From NCBI RefSeq assembly GCF_024345575.1, contig NZ_JAGQBJ010000005.1:62001-126000 (forward strand): DNA of 64,000 bases, written 5' to 3'. Below, piece by piece: positions 26,523-35,037 of this stretch. The stretch is from Cyanobium sp. Morenito 9A2 (GTDB lineage: Bacteria; Cyanobacteriota; Cyanobacteriia; PCC-6307; Cyanobiaceae). Made by a program: the position numbers and the translations under genes. Below the pieces are notes generated by a model. That model was given only the letters and a program-made list of their open reading frames with translations. It ran no database searches and had not been told where the DNA came from. Each line of letters starts with the position of its first letter. The first letter of the stretch is position 1.

Positions 26523-27236
26523 ATGCCTATGTTGTTTCCTTTGCTTCCCCACCACTGGCGCCAGAGGCTTAAGCGCCGCCTCCTGGTGGTCCGTGACATG
26601 ACCACACGCCTGCAGAACCTTCGACGGGCGGGCTTTGTGTGCACGGGGGCCATCGATGGTGGGGCCTATCTGGGCAACTGGAGTCTGGAGTTTTCCAAGG
26701 TTTTTGGAGAGGTTGCGATCCTGCTCGTTGAACCGCAACCGGCCAGCCAAGCGATTCTGACCAGCCTGATCCAGCGACATGCCGCATGGCAGGTGGCCGC
26801 AGTGGCCCTCTCCGATCGATCTGGCGAGTCGTTGTTTCGCCTGGGCGAATCCAACAGCGGCCTGGTTCCATCACCCCAGGAGGACCCAGTAACCATTGCT
26901 GTGCCATGCAGCACCTTGGAGCAGTTACTGAAGGAGCGCGCCGCTTTTGAGCCAAACCTGCTCAAGCTCGATCTCCAGGGCCACGAACTTCAGGCCCTCC
27001 GTGGTGCGGGAACGGAGCTGCCGCGCTTTGAGGTGATCATCACGGAGATTTCCATGCTGCGCATCGGCGATGTGCCGATCTTCCATGAGGTGGATAACTT
27101 CATGGAAGCGCAGGGCTATCGGCTCTATGACCTGCTACCCCAGTACGACCGTCCGCTCGATGGGGCGCTCTGGCAGATCGATGCGTTCTATGTGCGGCTG
27201 GATTCCGCCTTGATCGCCTCCCGTGCCTGGGATTGA
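26523..27236 (+). CDS. FkbM-family methyltransferase
   Basis: 237 residues. TGAIDGGAYLGNWSLEF is the SAM-binding motif, LLVEPQPASQ the acidic loop, CSTLEQLL the family's typical D/C-S-x-D-x-L position, and LLKLDLQGHELQALRGA the diagnostic FkbM block. Likely methylates a sugar hydroxyl of the polymer or a precursor. Not overlapping its neighbours; separated by the AT-rich gap upstream and a damaged toxin-antitoxin locus downstream. Confidence 0.87.
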   Translation: MPMLFPLLPHHWRQRLKRRLLVVRDMTTRLQNLRRAGFVCTGAIDGGAYLGNWSLEFSKVFGEVAILLVEPQPASQAILTSLIQRHAAWQVAAVALSDRSGESLFRLGESNSGLVPSPQEDPVTIAVPCSTLEQLLKERAAFEPNLLKLDLQGHELQALRGAGTELPRFEVIITEISMLRIGDVPIFHEVDNFMEAQGYRLYDLLPQYDRPLDGALWQIDAFYVRLDSALIASRAWD

Positions 27237-27311
27237 TCGGCCGCGCCCGCGCCGGCCTCCCTTGCGAACCAATGACACGCAGTGAGACTCTTAGCTGTCT
27301 GCCGTGATCCC

Positions 27312-27547
27312 ATGCGCATCACCAGCAAGGGCCAGTTCACGATCCCCAGGCCTTCCAGGAGCGCTTCGGGCCTCACCCCCACACCGCTGTCCGTTTCCGC
27401 GAGCAGCAAGGGAACGTCGTCCTTGAGAAGGCCAGTGAGGACCCCGGCTGTGGGGAGCAGAGCCTCCAACGGCTCCGCCAGGCCCGCCTGCGCCCTCGCC
27501 TCAGCACCGAGGCCCTGCTCTCCGTCACCCGAAGAGAGGGCCCCTGA
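27312..27547 (+). pseudogene. AbrB/MazE-type antitoxin with a one-base frameshift
   Basis: From ATG 27312 the frame reads MRITSKGQFTIP, the SpoVT-AbrB swapped-hairpin opening, and then loses sense. Moving to the next frame at the C run 27344-27347 restores QAFQERFG, TAVRFREQQGNVVLEKASED and LSTEALLSVTR and ends at a TGA overlapping the toxin start, exactly as expected. One C is missing relative to the restored frame. It may be real decay or a homopolymer sequencing error; with one added base a normal 78-residue antitoxin results. Confidence 0.75.
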
Positions 27548-27951
27548 TGCTGCTGGTGGATTCGAATGTGTTGCTGGTTGTGCTGTCAGCCGGTCCGACT
27601 TGGTTGGAGTGCAATGCGGCGAACCTCCAGGAGGCGTTGGATGCGGACCCTGTTCTGATCAACGTGATCGTCTACGGGGACATTGCTTTTGCTGTGCAGC
27701 GCACTAAAGCATTGGAAGAGCTCATGCCGCCCGATCTTGATCTCCATCGCGCCATCCCCGAGGAAGCTTCCTTCCTGGCCGCCGGTGCCCACGCGGCCGA
27801 TCGCGAACGGGGCGGCCTTCGCCAGACGATCCTTCCGGACTTCCCCATCGGTGCCCATGCCCTGGTGGAAGGGATTCCCCTCCTCACCCGCGATCAGCGC
27901 CGTTACCGCCAGGCTTTCCCAGGCCTGAAGCTGATCTCCACTCCGAGGTGA
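27547..27951 (+). CDS. vapC: PIN-domain (VapC-type) toxin
   Basis: A 134-residue putative ribonuclease. The acidic positions appear retained: LLVDSNVLL (D5), NVIVYGDIAF (Asp where Glu is usual), ILPDFPIGAHALV (central Asp) and LLTRDQRRYRQAFPGLKLI (last Asp). The start ATG overlaps the antitoxin stop (TGATG). The open frame is full length, but the antitoxin in front is frameshifted, so either the toxin is silenced or weakened (note E-to-D) or the frameshift is artefactual. Confidence 0.82.
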   Translation: MLLVDSNVLLVVLSAGPTWLECNAANLQEALDADPVLINVIVYGDIAFAVQRTKALEELMPPDLDLHRAIPEEASFLAAGAHAADRERGGLRQTILPDFPIGAHALVEGIPLLTRDQRRYRQAFPGLKLISTPR

Positions 27952-27962
27952 CGCCCCGTCGC

Positions 27963-27974
27963 GAGGGAGGGGAG
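27963..27974 (+). promoter_or_regulatory. Strong ribosome binding site deciding the esterase start
   Basis: GAGGGAGGGGAG directly precedes ATG 27975. It favours this start over the upstream in-frame ACG/ATG-less extension at 27948 and gives a protein beginning with a positively charged signal anchor. Confidence 0.5.
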
Positions 27975-28835
27975 ATGAATCGCCGCGCACTCGCCGTTGC
28001 CGTGGCCTCCTGTGCACTCGGAGTGATCGCAGGTGTGCTGATGCAACGTTCAGGGCTGATCTCAGCCCTGACCCGTGGTGTCCCACGGACGCGGCCTCCG
28101 TCGGTCGCCACCGTTCCATCACCCCTCTGGCGCGACCCCTTCGTGTTGGTCGTCATTGGCCAGTCCAATGCCGGAAACCACGGCCACCCCCCCGCCCGAG
28201 CCGGTGTGAACGCCTACGCGCTTTCGGCCCAGGGGCTCCATCGCCTCGTTGATCCGCTGCCTGGATCCAGCGGCACGGGGGGGTCCCCCTGGAGTCGATG
28301 GGCTGCACTGCGGCAGCTTGCCGATCCCGGCCAGCAGGTGGTGGTGGCCTCGATCGCCCAGGGCTCCAGTCAGGTGGTCGATTGGATCAACGTCGGTGCC
28401 CATTCCCAGCGTCTACCGGCTCTGCACGCCCAGCTGAAACGCCAAGGCCTGAGCGTGGATGCCCTGGTGTGGCACCAGGGGGAAACGGAAGCCTGGGGTG
28501 GGGATGACCCCAAGGCCTACGCCGCCCATCTGGGTGCGTGGTTGGCTTCGGTTCGGCGCCTCGGCATCCAGGCCCCGATCTTTGTCTGTCAGACCAGCCG
28601 GGATGGGCAAGGGGTGGTCAATCCCGCGATCCGCGCCGCCCAGGCCTCCGTCTGGGACGCCAGGGCAGGGATCTATGCGGGAGCTGACACCGACAGCCTC
28701 GGTGCGGCCTTCCGCAGTGATGGCGTTCACTTCAACGACAAGGGTCTTGAGGCGTTTGCAGCCATGGTCGAGCGCGCCATGGACCAGCCCAGTGACACGC
28801 GGGCTATCAGCCTGGAGGATCTCAGGCGCCCATGA
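27975..28835 (+). CDS. Membrane-anchored SGNH/SASA-type carbohydrate esterase
   Basis: 286 residues. An N-terminal positive-hydrophobic segment (MNRRALAVAVASCALGVIAG) is a signal anchor or signal peptide. The catalytic blocks are VVIGQSNAGNHG (Ser nucleophile in GQSN), VWHQGETEAWGG and RSDGVHFNDKG (Asp-x-x-His). This is the layout of the sialate O-acetylesterase-like (SASA, PF03629) group of SGNH hydrolases. A role in removing acyl groups from surface sugars fits, since the next gene (ATGA overlap) is an acyltransferase. Acts outside the cytoplasmic membrane. Confidence 0.82.
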   Translation: MNRRALAVAVASCALGVIAGVLMQRSGLISALTRGVPRTRPPSVATVPSPLWRDPFVLVVIGQSNAGNHGHPPARAGVNAYALSAQGLHRLVDPLPGSSGTGGSPWSRWAALRQLADPGQQVVVASIAQGSSQVVDWINVGAHSQRLPALHAQLKRQGLSVDALVWHQGETEAWGGDDPKAYAAHLGAWLASVRRLGIQAPIFVCQTSRDGQGVVNPAIRAAQASVWDARAGIYAGADTDSLGAAFRSDGVHFNDKGLEAFAAMVERAMDQPSDTRAISLEDLRRP

Positions 28836-29908
28836 GCGCATCACCCACCCGCCGCATCGTTGCCCTCGATGGTCTTCGCGCCGTTGCTGTGGTGCTGGTG
28901 ATGCTGGGCCATGGATCGGAGGCCTACCTGGGCGACCAAGCCGAGGCCCCCTGGCTGGCTCCGCTGGTGAACAGCTCCCTCGGCGTGCGGCTGTTTTTCG
29001 TGCTGAGTGGCTTTCTGATCACCAGCCTGCTGCTGCGCGAACAGCAGCAACGGGGCTCGATCGACTGGAGGGCCTTCCTCTTTCGCCGCTGCCTGCGCAT
29101 CTGGCCAGCCCTCTATGCCTACCTGATCGCGATCGCTGGGCTCACGCTGCTGGGGGTGATCGCTGTTTCACCGCTTCAGTTCCTGGCGGCCGCCACCTTC
29201 ACCTGGAACTACGCCGGGATCTGGATCCGCCAGGGCACGGCCGACGGCGGTTGGTTCCTGGGCCATCTGTGGACCCTGGCCCTGGAGCAGCAGTTCTATC
29301 TGGCCTGGCCCGCCCTGATCATTCTCGCTGGCTGGAGGCGGGCGGCCGTTGGAGCCGTTGCGGTGCCACTGCTGATGCCTCTGGTGCGTCTGGGGTGGTA
29401 CGCAGCCTTCCCTGATCAGCGCGGTTTTCTGGGAATGTTGTTCCACACGGCGATCGATTCAATTTTGATCGGTTGTGCCTTCGCCCTTCACCAGCCACGG
29501 ATTCGCCTCTGGATGGCGCCGCGGCCCTGGGTGTTCCCGCTGGCCCTGCTGTTCGTGTTTCTGATTTCGCCGCTCCTTGGCTCCCTGCTGCGCCCCTATC
29601 GGATCACGGTGGGCTATGGCCTCGATGGCCTCTGTTGTGGGGTCCTGATCCTGGCGGCGGAGCAGGAAGGGGCCTGGTCCCGCTGGCTCAGCCTCAAGCC
29701 ACTGGTTGTTCTGGGAACCATCTCCTATGGCCTCTACATCTGGCAGCAGCTGTTTCTCACCCCGTTGAACACCACCATCACGGGCCACTTCCCCATCAGC
29801 GTGCTCGCTGCCTTCGGCTGCGCGGCGGCCTCGTTTGGTGGGATCGAGCGGCCCTTCCTGAGGGCCAAGGGGATGTTTCAGCGTGCGGCGCTCGGTCCGC
29901 CCGGATGA
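28832..29908 (+). CDS. Acyltransferase family 3 membrane protein
   Basis: 358 residues, multi-pass. RIVALDGLRAVAVVLVMLGHG has the conserved R-x10-H pair of Acyl_transf_3, followed by SLGVRLFFVLSGFLITSLLL, FLFRRCLRIWPALYAYL and HLWTLALEQQFYLAWP (E-Q-F-Y). Probably acetylates polymer sugars. It is coupled to the esterase upstream and to a glycosyltransferase-like gene downstream by ATGA overlaps. It is more GC-rich than the acyltransferase at 25049, so the two are not a recent tandem duplication. Confidence 0.93.
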   Translation: MSASPTRRIVALDGLRAVAVVLVMLGHGSEAYLGDQAEAPWLAPLVNSSLGVRLFFVLSGFLITSLLLREQQQRGSIDWRAFLFRRCLRIWPALYAYLIAIAGLTLLGVIAVSPLQFLAAATFTWNYAGIWIRQGTADGGWFLGHLWTLALEQQFYLAWPALIILAGWRRAAVGAVAVPLLMPLVRLGWYAAFPDQRGFLGMLFHTAIDSILIGCAFALHQPRIRLWMAPRPWVFPLALLFVFLISPLLGSLLRPYRITVGYGLDGLCCGVLILAAEQEGAWSRWLSLKPLVVLGTISYGLYIWQQLFLTPLNTTITGHFPISVLAAFGCAAASFGGIERPFLRAKGMFQRAALGPPG

Positions 29909-31242
29909 GGCCCCCTCTGCGGATCCTGCTGGTCTCCCCCCGCTTCCCCCCCAGCAGCGCCGCCGACAGCCAGCGATTGCGCATGCTGCTGCCTCACTTC
30001 TCGAGCGCAGGGGTGCAAGCCGACGTGCTCGCTGTGGATCCCGCCTGCAGCGCCAACCCGCTGGATCCCTGGCAGGCGGAGCATCTGCCACCGGAGGTGC
30101 CGGTCCACCGCGTGCGCGGCCGCTCCCTGCGCTGGGCGCGGATTCCCGGTCTGGGCAACCTCGAGGCCCGCAGCTTCGGGGCCCTCGCTCGCACCGGCAG
30201 CCGCTTGCTGAGCTCCAGGCGCTTTGATCTGGTGTACATCTCCACCACGGCCTTCGGCAGTTTTGGGCTGGGCCCGTTGTGGAAGCGCCGCCATGGGGTT
30301 CCGTTCGTGCTCGATCTGCAGGATCCCTGGGTGAACGACTACTACCGCCAGCACCCGGCGGTGCGCCCCCCCGGCGGGCGCCTCAAGTACGCCCTCGCCG
30401 ATCGGCTCCACCGGCGCCAGGAGCCGCGGGTGCTGCGCCAATGCAGTGGACTCACCAGCGTGAGCGCCGCCTACGTCCAGCAGACCGTGGCCCGCTGGCC
30501 CTGGGCCGCCTCGATCCCCGCGGTGACCCTCCCCTTTCCCGGCTCGGCCGAGGATTTTGAGCACCTGGGCGCCATCGCCCCCAGTCAGTTGCCCTTCGAT
30601 CCGGCTGACGGACTTTTGCATTGGGTATCGATTGGCCGGGGTGGCGCCGATCTCACCACCGCCTTGGAGGGGTTGTTCAGCGCCCTCGCCCGCCACGCCC
30701 CCGCCGAACTGCAGGCGCGTCTGCGACTCCATTTTCTGGGCACCTCCTACGCCCCCGCCGGCCGGGGAATCCCCTCGATCGCGCCGATCGCCGCGCGCTT
30801 CGGGCTCACCGATCTGGTGGAGGAAAGCACAGATCGCCTGCCCCTCTCGCTCACCCTGGCCACCCTCAGGGCTGCCGATGCGCTGCTGGTGATCGGCTCC
30901 GATGATCCCGGCTACACCGCGTCCAAGCTCTACCCCTGCCTGTTGGCCCGTCAGCCCCTGCTGGCCCTGATGCACCCCCAGAGTTCAGTGGTTGAGCTGA
31001 TCCGGCGTTGCGGAGGCGGCGTGGTGGTTCCGTTGGCGCCCGGGGAATCCAGTGAGGTTTCCGGGGATCGGATCGCTGCCGCCTGGCTCGCTGGTGACCG
31101 CTACGGCCAGACCCAGCCTCTGGAGGCTGCCGCCTTTGGGCCCCACACCGCCGCAGCCCAGGCCAGGACCCTGGCCGCATTCCTTCATGCCTGCTTGGAT
31201 CAGCCATCGGACCGTTCCCCGTTACCCGCCAGCGCCGTTTGA
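29905..31242 (+). CDS. GT-B glycosyltransferase-like protein
   Basis: About 445 residues. The N-terminal ILLVSPRFPPSSAADSQRLRMLL resembles GT4 openings, with FDLVYISTTAFG, PFVLDLQDPWVNDYY (D-x-x-D-P-W, common in GT4-like N-domains) and a C-terminal GYTASKLYPCLLARQPLLAL that replaces the usual E-x7-E. A typical exopolysaccharide glycosyltransferase, but divergent. I chose ATG 29905, overlapping the acyltransferase stop; the upstream open frame is antisense-like noise. The next gene starts with TTG within its stop. Confidence 0.8.
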   Translation: MRPPLRILLVSPRFPPSSAADSQRLRMLLPHFSSAGVQADVLAVDPACSANPLDPWQAEHLPPEVPVHRVRGRSLRWARIPGLGNLEARSFGALARTGSRLLSSRRFDLVYISTTAFGSFGLGPLWKRRHGVPFVLDLQDPWVNDYYRQHPAVRPPGGRLKYALADRLHRRQEPRVLRQCSGLTSVSAAYVQQTVARWPWAASIPAVTLPFPGSAEDFEHLGAIAPSQLPFDPADGLLHWVSIGRGGADLTTALEGLFSALARHAPAELQARLRLHFLGTSYAPAGRGIPSIAPIAARFGLTDLVEESTDRLPLSLTLATLRAADALLVIGSDDPGYTASKLYPCLLARQPLLALMHPQSSVVELIRRCGGGVVVPLAPGESSEVSGDRIAAAWLAGDRYGQTQPLEAAAFGPHTAAAQARTLAAFLHACLDQPSDRSPLPASAV

Positions 31243-32681
31243 CTGCCCTGTTCCCACCGCTGCTCACGGCCCGCAGCGAAGACCTCGCCCGGGCCTACCG
31301 GCGCCTCCAGGATCCTCTGCTGCAGTGGTTCGGGGCGGCGGCCCTGCTGCTGGTGGCCTTCCTGGCGACGAATTCCTTCGAGCGCGCCCTGGCCCTGGCG
31401 GTGATCCTGCCGGCCTGGTGGCTGGTGCTGGTGGTCTGGGATCGCCTCGGCGGCCTGGAACTGCCGTTTCTGCCGCTGTATGTGAGTTCCCAGGCCCTGC
31501 TATTCGCCCTGCCGCTGCTCACCTCCGCCGAGAGCCTGCGGGACTACGCCCCGTCCCAGATGTTGCCGGCCGGCCTGGTGGTGGCCCTCTGGCTGCTGAG
31601 CCTGCTGGCGGGCTGGTGGATCGCCCAACCCGGCTGGTTTCTGCTGCCCCCCGGGGCTCCGCTGCCCCTCAACGAACAGAGGCTGAGGCTCCTGCCCCAT
31701 GCCCTGCTGGCAGCGGGCCTGGCCATCGACCTGCTTCTCAGCAGCGGGCTCTACTGGCAACTGGCTGGTCCGGCGGGCGGCGCCCTGCTCTCGCCGGTGC
31801 GCACCCTGGCTTCGGCCTTCGAGTTGATCGGGGGCTTCTTCGGGGCGCTGCAGTTCGGTGCCGGCCGTCTGCAGACTCCCCAGCTCTGGTGGGCCCTGTG
31901 GGCGGCGATCGTGGTCCAGAGCCTGTTCTCGTTGTTGCTCTCCGCCAGCCAGGCGATGCTGCTCAGCACCCTGTTCGGCCTCTGGCTCGCCTCCCCTCGC
32001 CGGGCCCTGCCCTTCACCCTGGCGCTGCTGCTGCTGTTCGGCTTCCTCAACCAGGGCAAGTTCGTGCTGCGGGAGCGCTACTGGAGCCGCGGCCTGCCCC
32101 TGCCCGCCAACCCGATCGCGCTGCTGAGCGAATGGTTCGAAGCCAGCACCAGCTCCCAGGCGGCCGGCACAGGCCAGGATCCCACCCAGCGCCTCAACAA
32201 TCTTCAGAACGTGCTGTTCATCCAGGGGCAGCTGGCCGCCGGGGTGCCCACCATCGGTGGCGCCAGCTACGCCCTGATCCCCCAGGTGCTGGTGCCGCGG
32301 GTGCTGGCCAGCGAGAAGGTGCGCAGCCAGGAGGGGCAGGTGCTGCTCAACCTCCAGTTCGGTCGCCAGGCCACCCGGGAGCAGACCGAGACCACCTACA
32401 TCGCCTGGGGGTTCCTGCCGGAGGCGATCGCCAATTTCGGCGACCTGCTGGGCCCGCTGCTGGTGGGCGTCAGCTGTGGTGCCCTGCTGCGCCTGGGGGC
32501 GAACGCTGCCCGCGATCAGCGGCTGTTTTCGGTGCCGGGGGTGATCGGCCTCACCCTGCTGCTGCTCTGGGTGGTGTCCTACGAATTCGTGGCCAGCACC
32601 TTCGCCGCCGCCGCCTTCCAGTGGGTGGTGATGTTCCTGGCCGTCACCTGGCTGCTGCGCAAACTGGCGCCAGCCGGATGA
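31239..32681 (+). CDS. Wzy-like polysaccharide polymerase (polytopic membrane protein)
   Basis: 480 residues from a TTG start overlapping the previous stop. It has roughly a dozen hydrophobic segments and a large hydrophilic loop around residues 280-390 (ERYWSRGLPLPANPI, QDPTQRLNNLQNVLF, QFGRQATREQTETTYIAWGF). This is the layout of O-antigen/EPS polymerases, whose sequences are poorly conserved. The LRERYWSR and TTYIAWGFLPE segments are features of cyanobacterial oligosaccharide repeat-unit polymerase-like proteins. It would join repeat units at the periplasmic face. Assignment is from topology and context. Confidence 0.65.
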   Translation: MTALFPPLLTARSEDLARAYRRLQDPLLQWFGAAALLLVAFLATNSFERALALAVILPAWWLVLVVWDRLGGLELPFLPLYVSSQALLFALPLLTSAESLRDYAPSQMLPAGLVVALWLLSLLAGWWIAQPGWFLLPPGAPLPLNEQRLRLLPHALLAAGLAIDLLLSSGLYWQLAGPAGGALLSPVRTLASAFELIGGFFGALQFGAGRLQTPQLWWALWAAIVVQSLFSLLLSASQAMLLSTLFGLWLASPRRALPFTLALLLLFGFLNQGKFVLRERYWSRGLPLPANPIALLSEWFEASTSSQAAGTGQDPTQRLNNLQNVLFIQGQLAAGVPTIGGASYALIPQVLVPRVLASEKVRSQEGQVLLNLQFGRQATREQTETTYIAWGFLPEAIANFGDLLGPLLVGVSCGALLRLGANAARDQRLFSVPGVIGLTLLLLWVVSYEFVASTFAAAAFQWVVMFLAVTWLLRKLAPAG

Positions 32682-33859
32682 GCCGCCTCGCCATCGTCGT
32701 CAGCCATCCGATCCAGTACTACGCCCCCTGGTTCGCATGGCTGGCCGCCGAGCCGGATCTGGCGATCGAGGTGTTCCACCTCTGGGATTTCGGCGTTGAG
32801 CGGCGCCACGATCACGGGTTCGGCCGGGCGCTGCAGTGGGATCTCAACCTGCTGGAGGGTTACCCCAGCCGCTTCGTGGCCAACGCCGCCGCCGATCCGG
32901 GCACGCACCATTTCGGCGGCCTGCACAACCCCTCCCTCGTGCCGGAGGTGCTGGCCTGGCGACCCGACGCCCTGCTGCTGTTCGGCTACGGCTGGCGCAG
33001 CCACGTGAGCCTGCTGCTCGATCCGCGCCTCCGGCGGATTCCGATCCTGTTCCGCGGTGATTCCCATGACCTGGCGGCCCAGGGGGGGTGGCGCCCGGCT
33101 CTGGCCCGCCTGCTGCGCCGCCTGCTCTTCCGCCGACTGGCCGCCGCCCTGGCGGTGGGTTCGGCGAACACCGCCTGGCTCCGTGCCTCTGGTGTGCCGA
33201 TGAACCGGATCGTGAACGCCCCCCACGCCGTCGACAACGCGCGTTTCCAGGCCGCCGCCCCCGCGGCCGAGCGCGACGCCCTGGCCTGGCGCGGCGAGCT
33301 GGGCATCCCCCCGGAGGCGCCGGTGGTGCTGTTCGCCGGCAAATTCGAGCCCAAGAAGCAGCCCCTGGAACTGCTGGCTGCCTTCGCAGCCTTGAACCAC
33401 CCCAACGCCGTGCTGCTGCTGGTGGGTGACGGCGTGCTGGAGCGCCCGTTGCGGGAGGCGGCCGCCACCCTGCCCCCCGGCCGGGTGGTGATCGCCGGCT
33501 TCCAGAACCAGTCGGCGATGCCGCGCACCTATGCCACGGGTGATCTGTTCGTGCTTCCCTCCCTGGGCAACGGGGAAACCTGGGGACTGGCGGTGAACGA
33601 GGCGATGAACCTGGCTCGGCCCGCGCTGGTGAGCAGCCATGTGGGCGGTGGTCCTGATCTGGTGCGGACCGGAGTGAACGGCTGGCTTGTTCCCGCCGGT
33701 GATCGCACCGCCCTGGGAGCCGCCCTGGCGGAGGCCCTGGCGGATCCCGTGCGCCTGCGGGCCCTGGGCCAGGCCGCCCGCGATCACATCGCAGGCTTCA
33801 GCTACGGCGCCGCCACTGCGGCCCTGCGCCGGGCCCTGGCCATCGCAAGGGTGGCCTGA
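32678..33859 (+). CDS. Family 4 glycosyltransferase
   Basis: 393 residues. The opening AIVVSHPIQYYAPWFAWLA is the H-P-I-Q-Y-Y form of a GT4 subgroup. IPILFRGDSHD, VLFAGKFEPKKQPLELLAAF (R/K site) and LFVLPSLGNGETWGLAVNEAMNLARP (E-x7-E) complete the GT-B fold. I took the ATG overlapping the polymerase stop. The next gene starts on its final base. Confidence 0.93.
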   Translation: MSRLAIVVSHPIQYYAPWFAWLAAEPDLAIEVFHLWDFGVERRHDHGFGRALQWDLNLLEGYPSRFVANAAADPGTHHFGGLHNPSLVPEVLAWRPDALLLFGYGWRSHVSLLLDPRLRRIPILFRGDSHDLAAQGGWRPALARLLRRLLFRRLAAALAVGSANTAWLRASGVPMNRIVNAPHAVDNARFQAAAPAAERDALAWRGELGIPPEAPVVLFAGKFEPKKQPLELLAAFAALNHPNAVLLLVGDGVLERPLREAAATLPPGRVVIAGFQNQSAMPRTYATGDLFVLPSLGNGETWGLAVNEAMNLARPALVSSHVGGGPDLVRTGVNGWLVPAGDRTALGAALAEALADPVRLRALGQAARDHIAGFSYGAATAALRRALAIARVA

Positions 33860-35034
33860 TGGCTCCCCCAGCCCCTCCCGGTCCGGTGGTGGATCTGATC
33901 GTGCCCGAGCTCCATGCCCACGAAGGAGGCGTGCAGATCTACAGCCGCACCATGATCCGTGGCCTGCTTCAGGTGCTGCCGCCGTCGGTGCACCTGCGGG
34001 TGTTCGTGCGCAACGACCGCCCCAGGCACCGCCCGGCTCGGCTGGATCCGCGCGTGGAACTGCACCTGCTGGGCTCCCCCCTGCCAGGCGTGCCCTTCCT
34101 GCGCTTCACGGCGGCGCTGCTGGCGGCGGCCGGGCGCCAGCGGCCGGCCCTGGTGATCAGCACCCACCCCAACCTCGCGCCGCTGCAGTGGCTGCTGGGG
34201 CGACTGGCGGGTTGCCCCACCTGGGCCTCCGCCCACGGCATCGATGTCTGGAACCTGCGGCCGGGGCCCCGCCGCTGGGCCCTGCGCCGGCTGACGCGGC
34301 TGCTGCCCGTGAGCCGCTACACCAAGCACCAGCTGCAGCGCCAGCTGAAATCCCCTCTGGGACGCCGTGGCCCCGAGCTGGTGGTGCTGCCCAACACCTA
34401 CGACGACCGGAGCTTCTGCCCGGGCCCCCGGCCCGCCCATCTGCTCGAACGCTATGGCTTGGATCCCGATCAGCCGCTGATCTTCTGCCTCACGCGGCTC
34501 TCCAGCCTCGATCGCTACAAGCACGTCGATGGCCTGATCACCGCCATGCCCGAGCTGCTGCGCAGCCGACCCGATCTGCGGCTGCTGATCGGTGGAGAGG
34601 GCGATGACCGTGCACGCCTCCAGGCGTTGGTGCAGGAGCGCGGCCTTGGCGCGGCCGTGCAGCTGATTGGCAACATCGGCGCCGATGACTTACCCGACCA
34701 CTACCGCCTCGCCAGTCTGTTCGCACTGCCCAGCGAGAAGGAGGGCTTCGGGATCGTCTTCCTCGAGGCCGTCGGCAGCGGCACGCCGGTGCTGGCCGGC
34801 AACCGCGATGGCTCCGTCGATCCCCTCGCCGATGGCGCCTTCGGCTGCCTGGTGGATCCGCGCCTGCCCCTTGCCCCACCGCTCCAGGCCCTGCTGGAGG
34901 GTTACGGCGAGCCCCTCTGGCACCAGCGCGAAGCCCTGGCGGCGGCGGTGGCGGAGCGCTTCGGCTTTCGGGCCTTCTGCGGGCGGCTGCGGCGGTTGCT
35001 GGCTGATGTGCCGGCGCTTGTGGGCGAGACCTGA
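33859..35034 (+). CDS. Family 4 glycosyltransferase
   Basis: 391 residues. HAHEGGVQIYSRTMIRGLL is the glycine-rich N-terminal loop, ISTHPNLAP and SAHGIDVWNL the N-domain landmarks, TRLSSLDRYKHVDGLI the donor-domain R/K, and PSEKEGFGIVFLEAVGSGTPVL the E-x7-E signature. Starts on the last base of the upstream stop and ends three bases before asnB. Confidence 0.94.
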   Translation: MAPPAPPGPVVDLIVPELHAHEGGVQIYSRTMIRGLLQVLPPSVHLRVFVRNDRPRHRPARLDPRVELHLLGSPLPGVPFLRFTAALLAAAGRQRPALVISTHPNLAPLQWLLGRLAGCPTWASAHGIDVWNLRPGPRRWALRRLTRLLPVSRYTKHQLQRQLKSPLGRRGPELVVLPNTYDDRSFCPGPRPAHLLERYGLDPDQPLIFCLTRLSSLDRYKHVDGLITAMPELLRSRPDLRLLIGGEGDDRARLQALVQERGLGAAVQLIGNIGADDLPDHYRLASLFALPSEKEGFGIVFLEAVGSGTPVLAGNRDGSVDPLADGAFGCLVDPRLPLAPPLQALLEGYGEPLWHQREALAAAVAERFGFRAFCGRLRRLLADVPALVGET

Positions 35035-35037
35035 GCC

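Noticed and set aside
31052-32677. A long in-frame extension upstream of the GT4 gene at 32678
   Set aside because: It overlaps the Wzy-like gene in another frame and is Pro/Ala/Gly-rich without family similarity; the start overlapping the polymerase stop is better.
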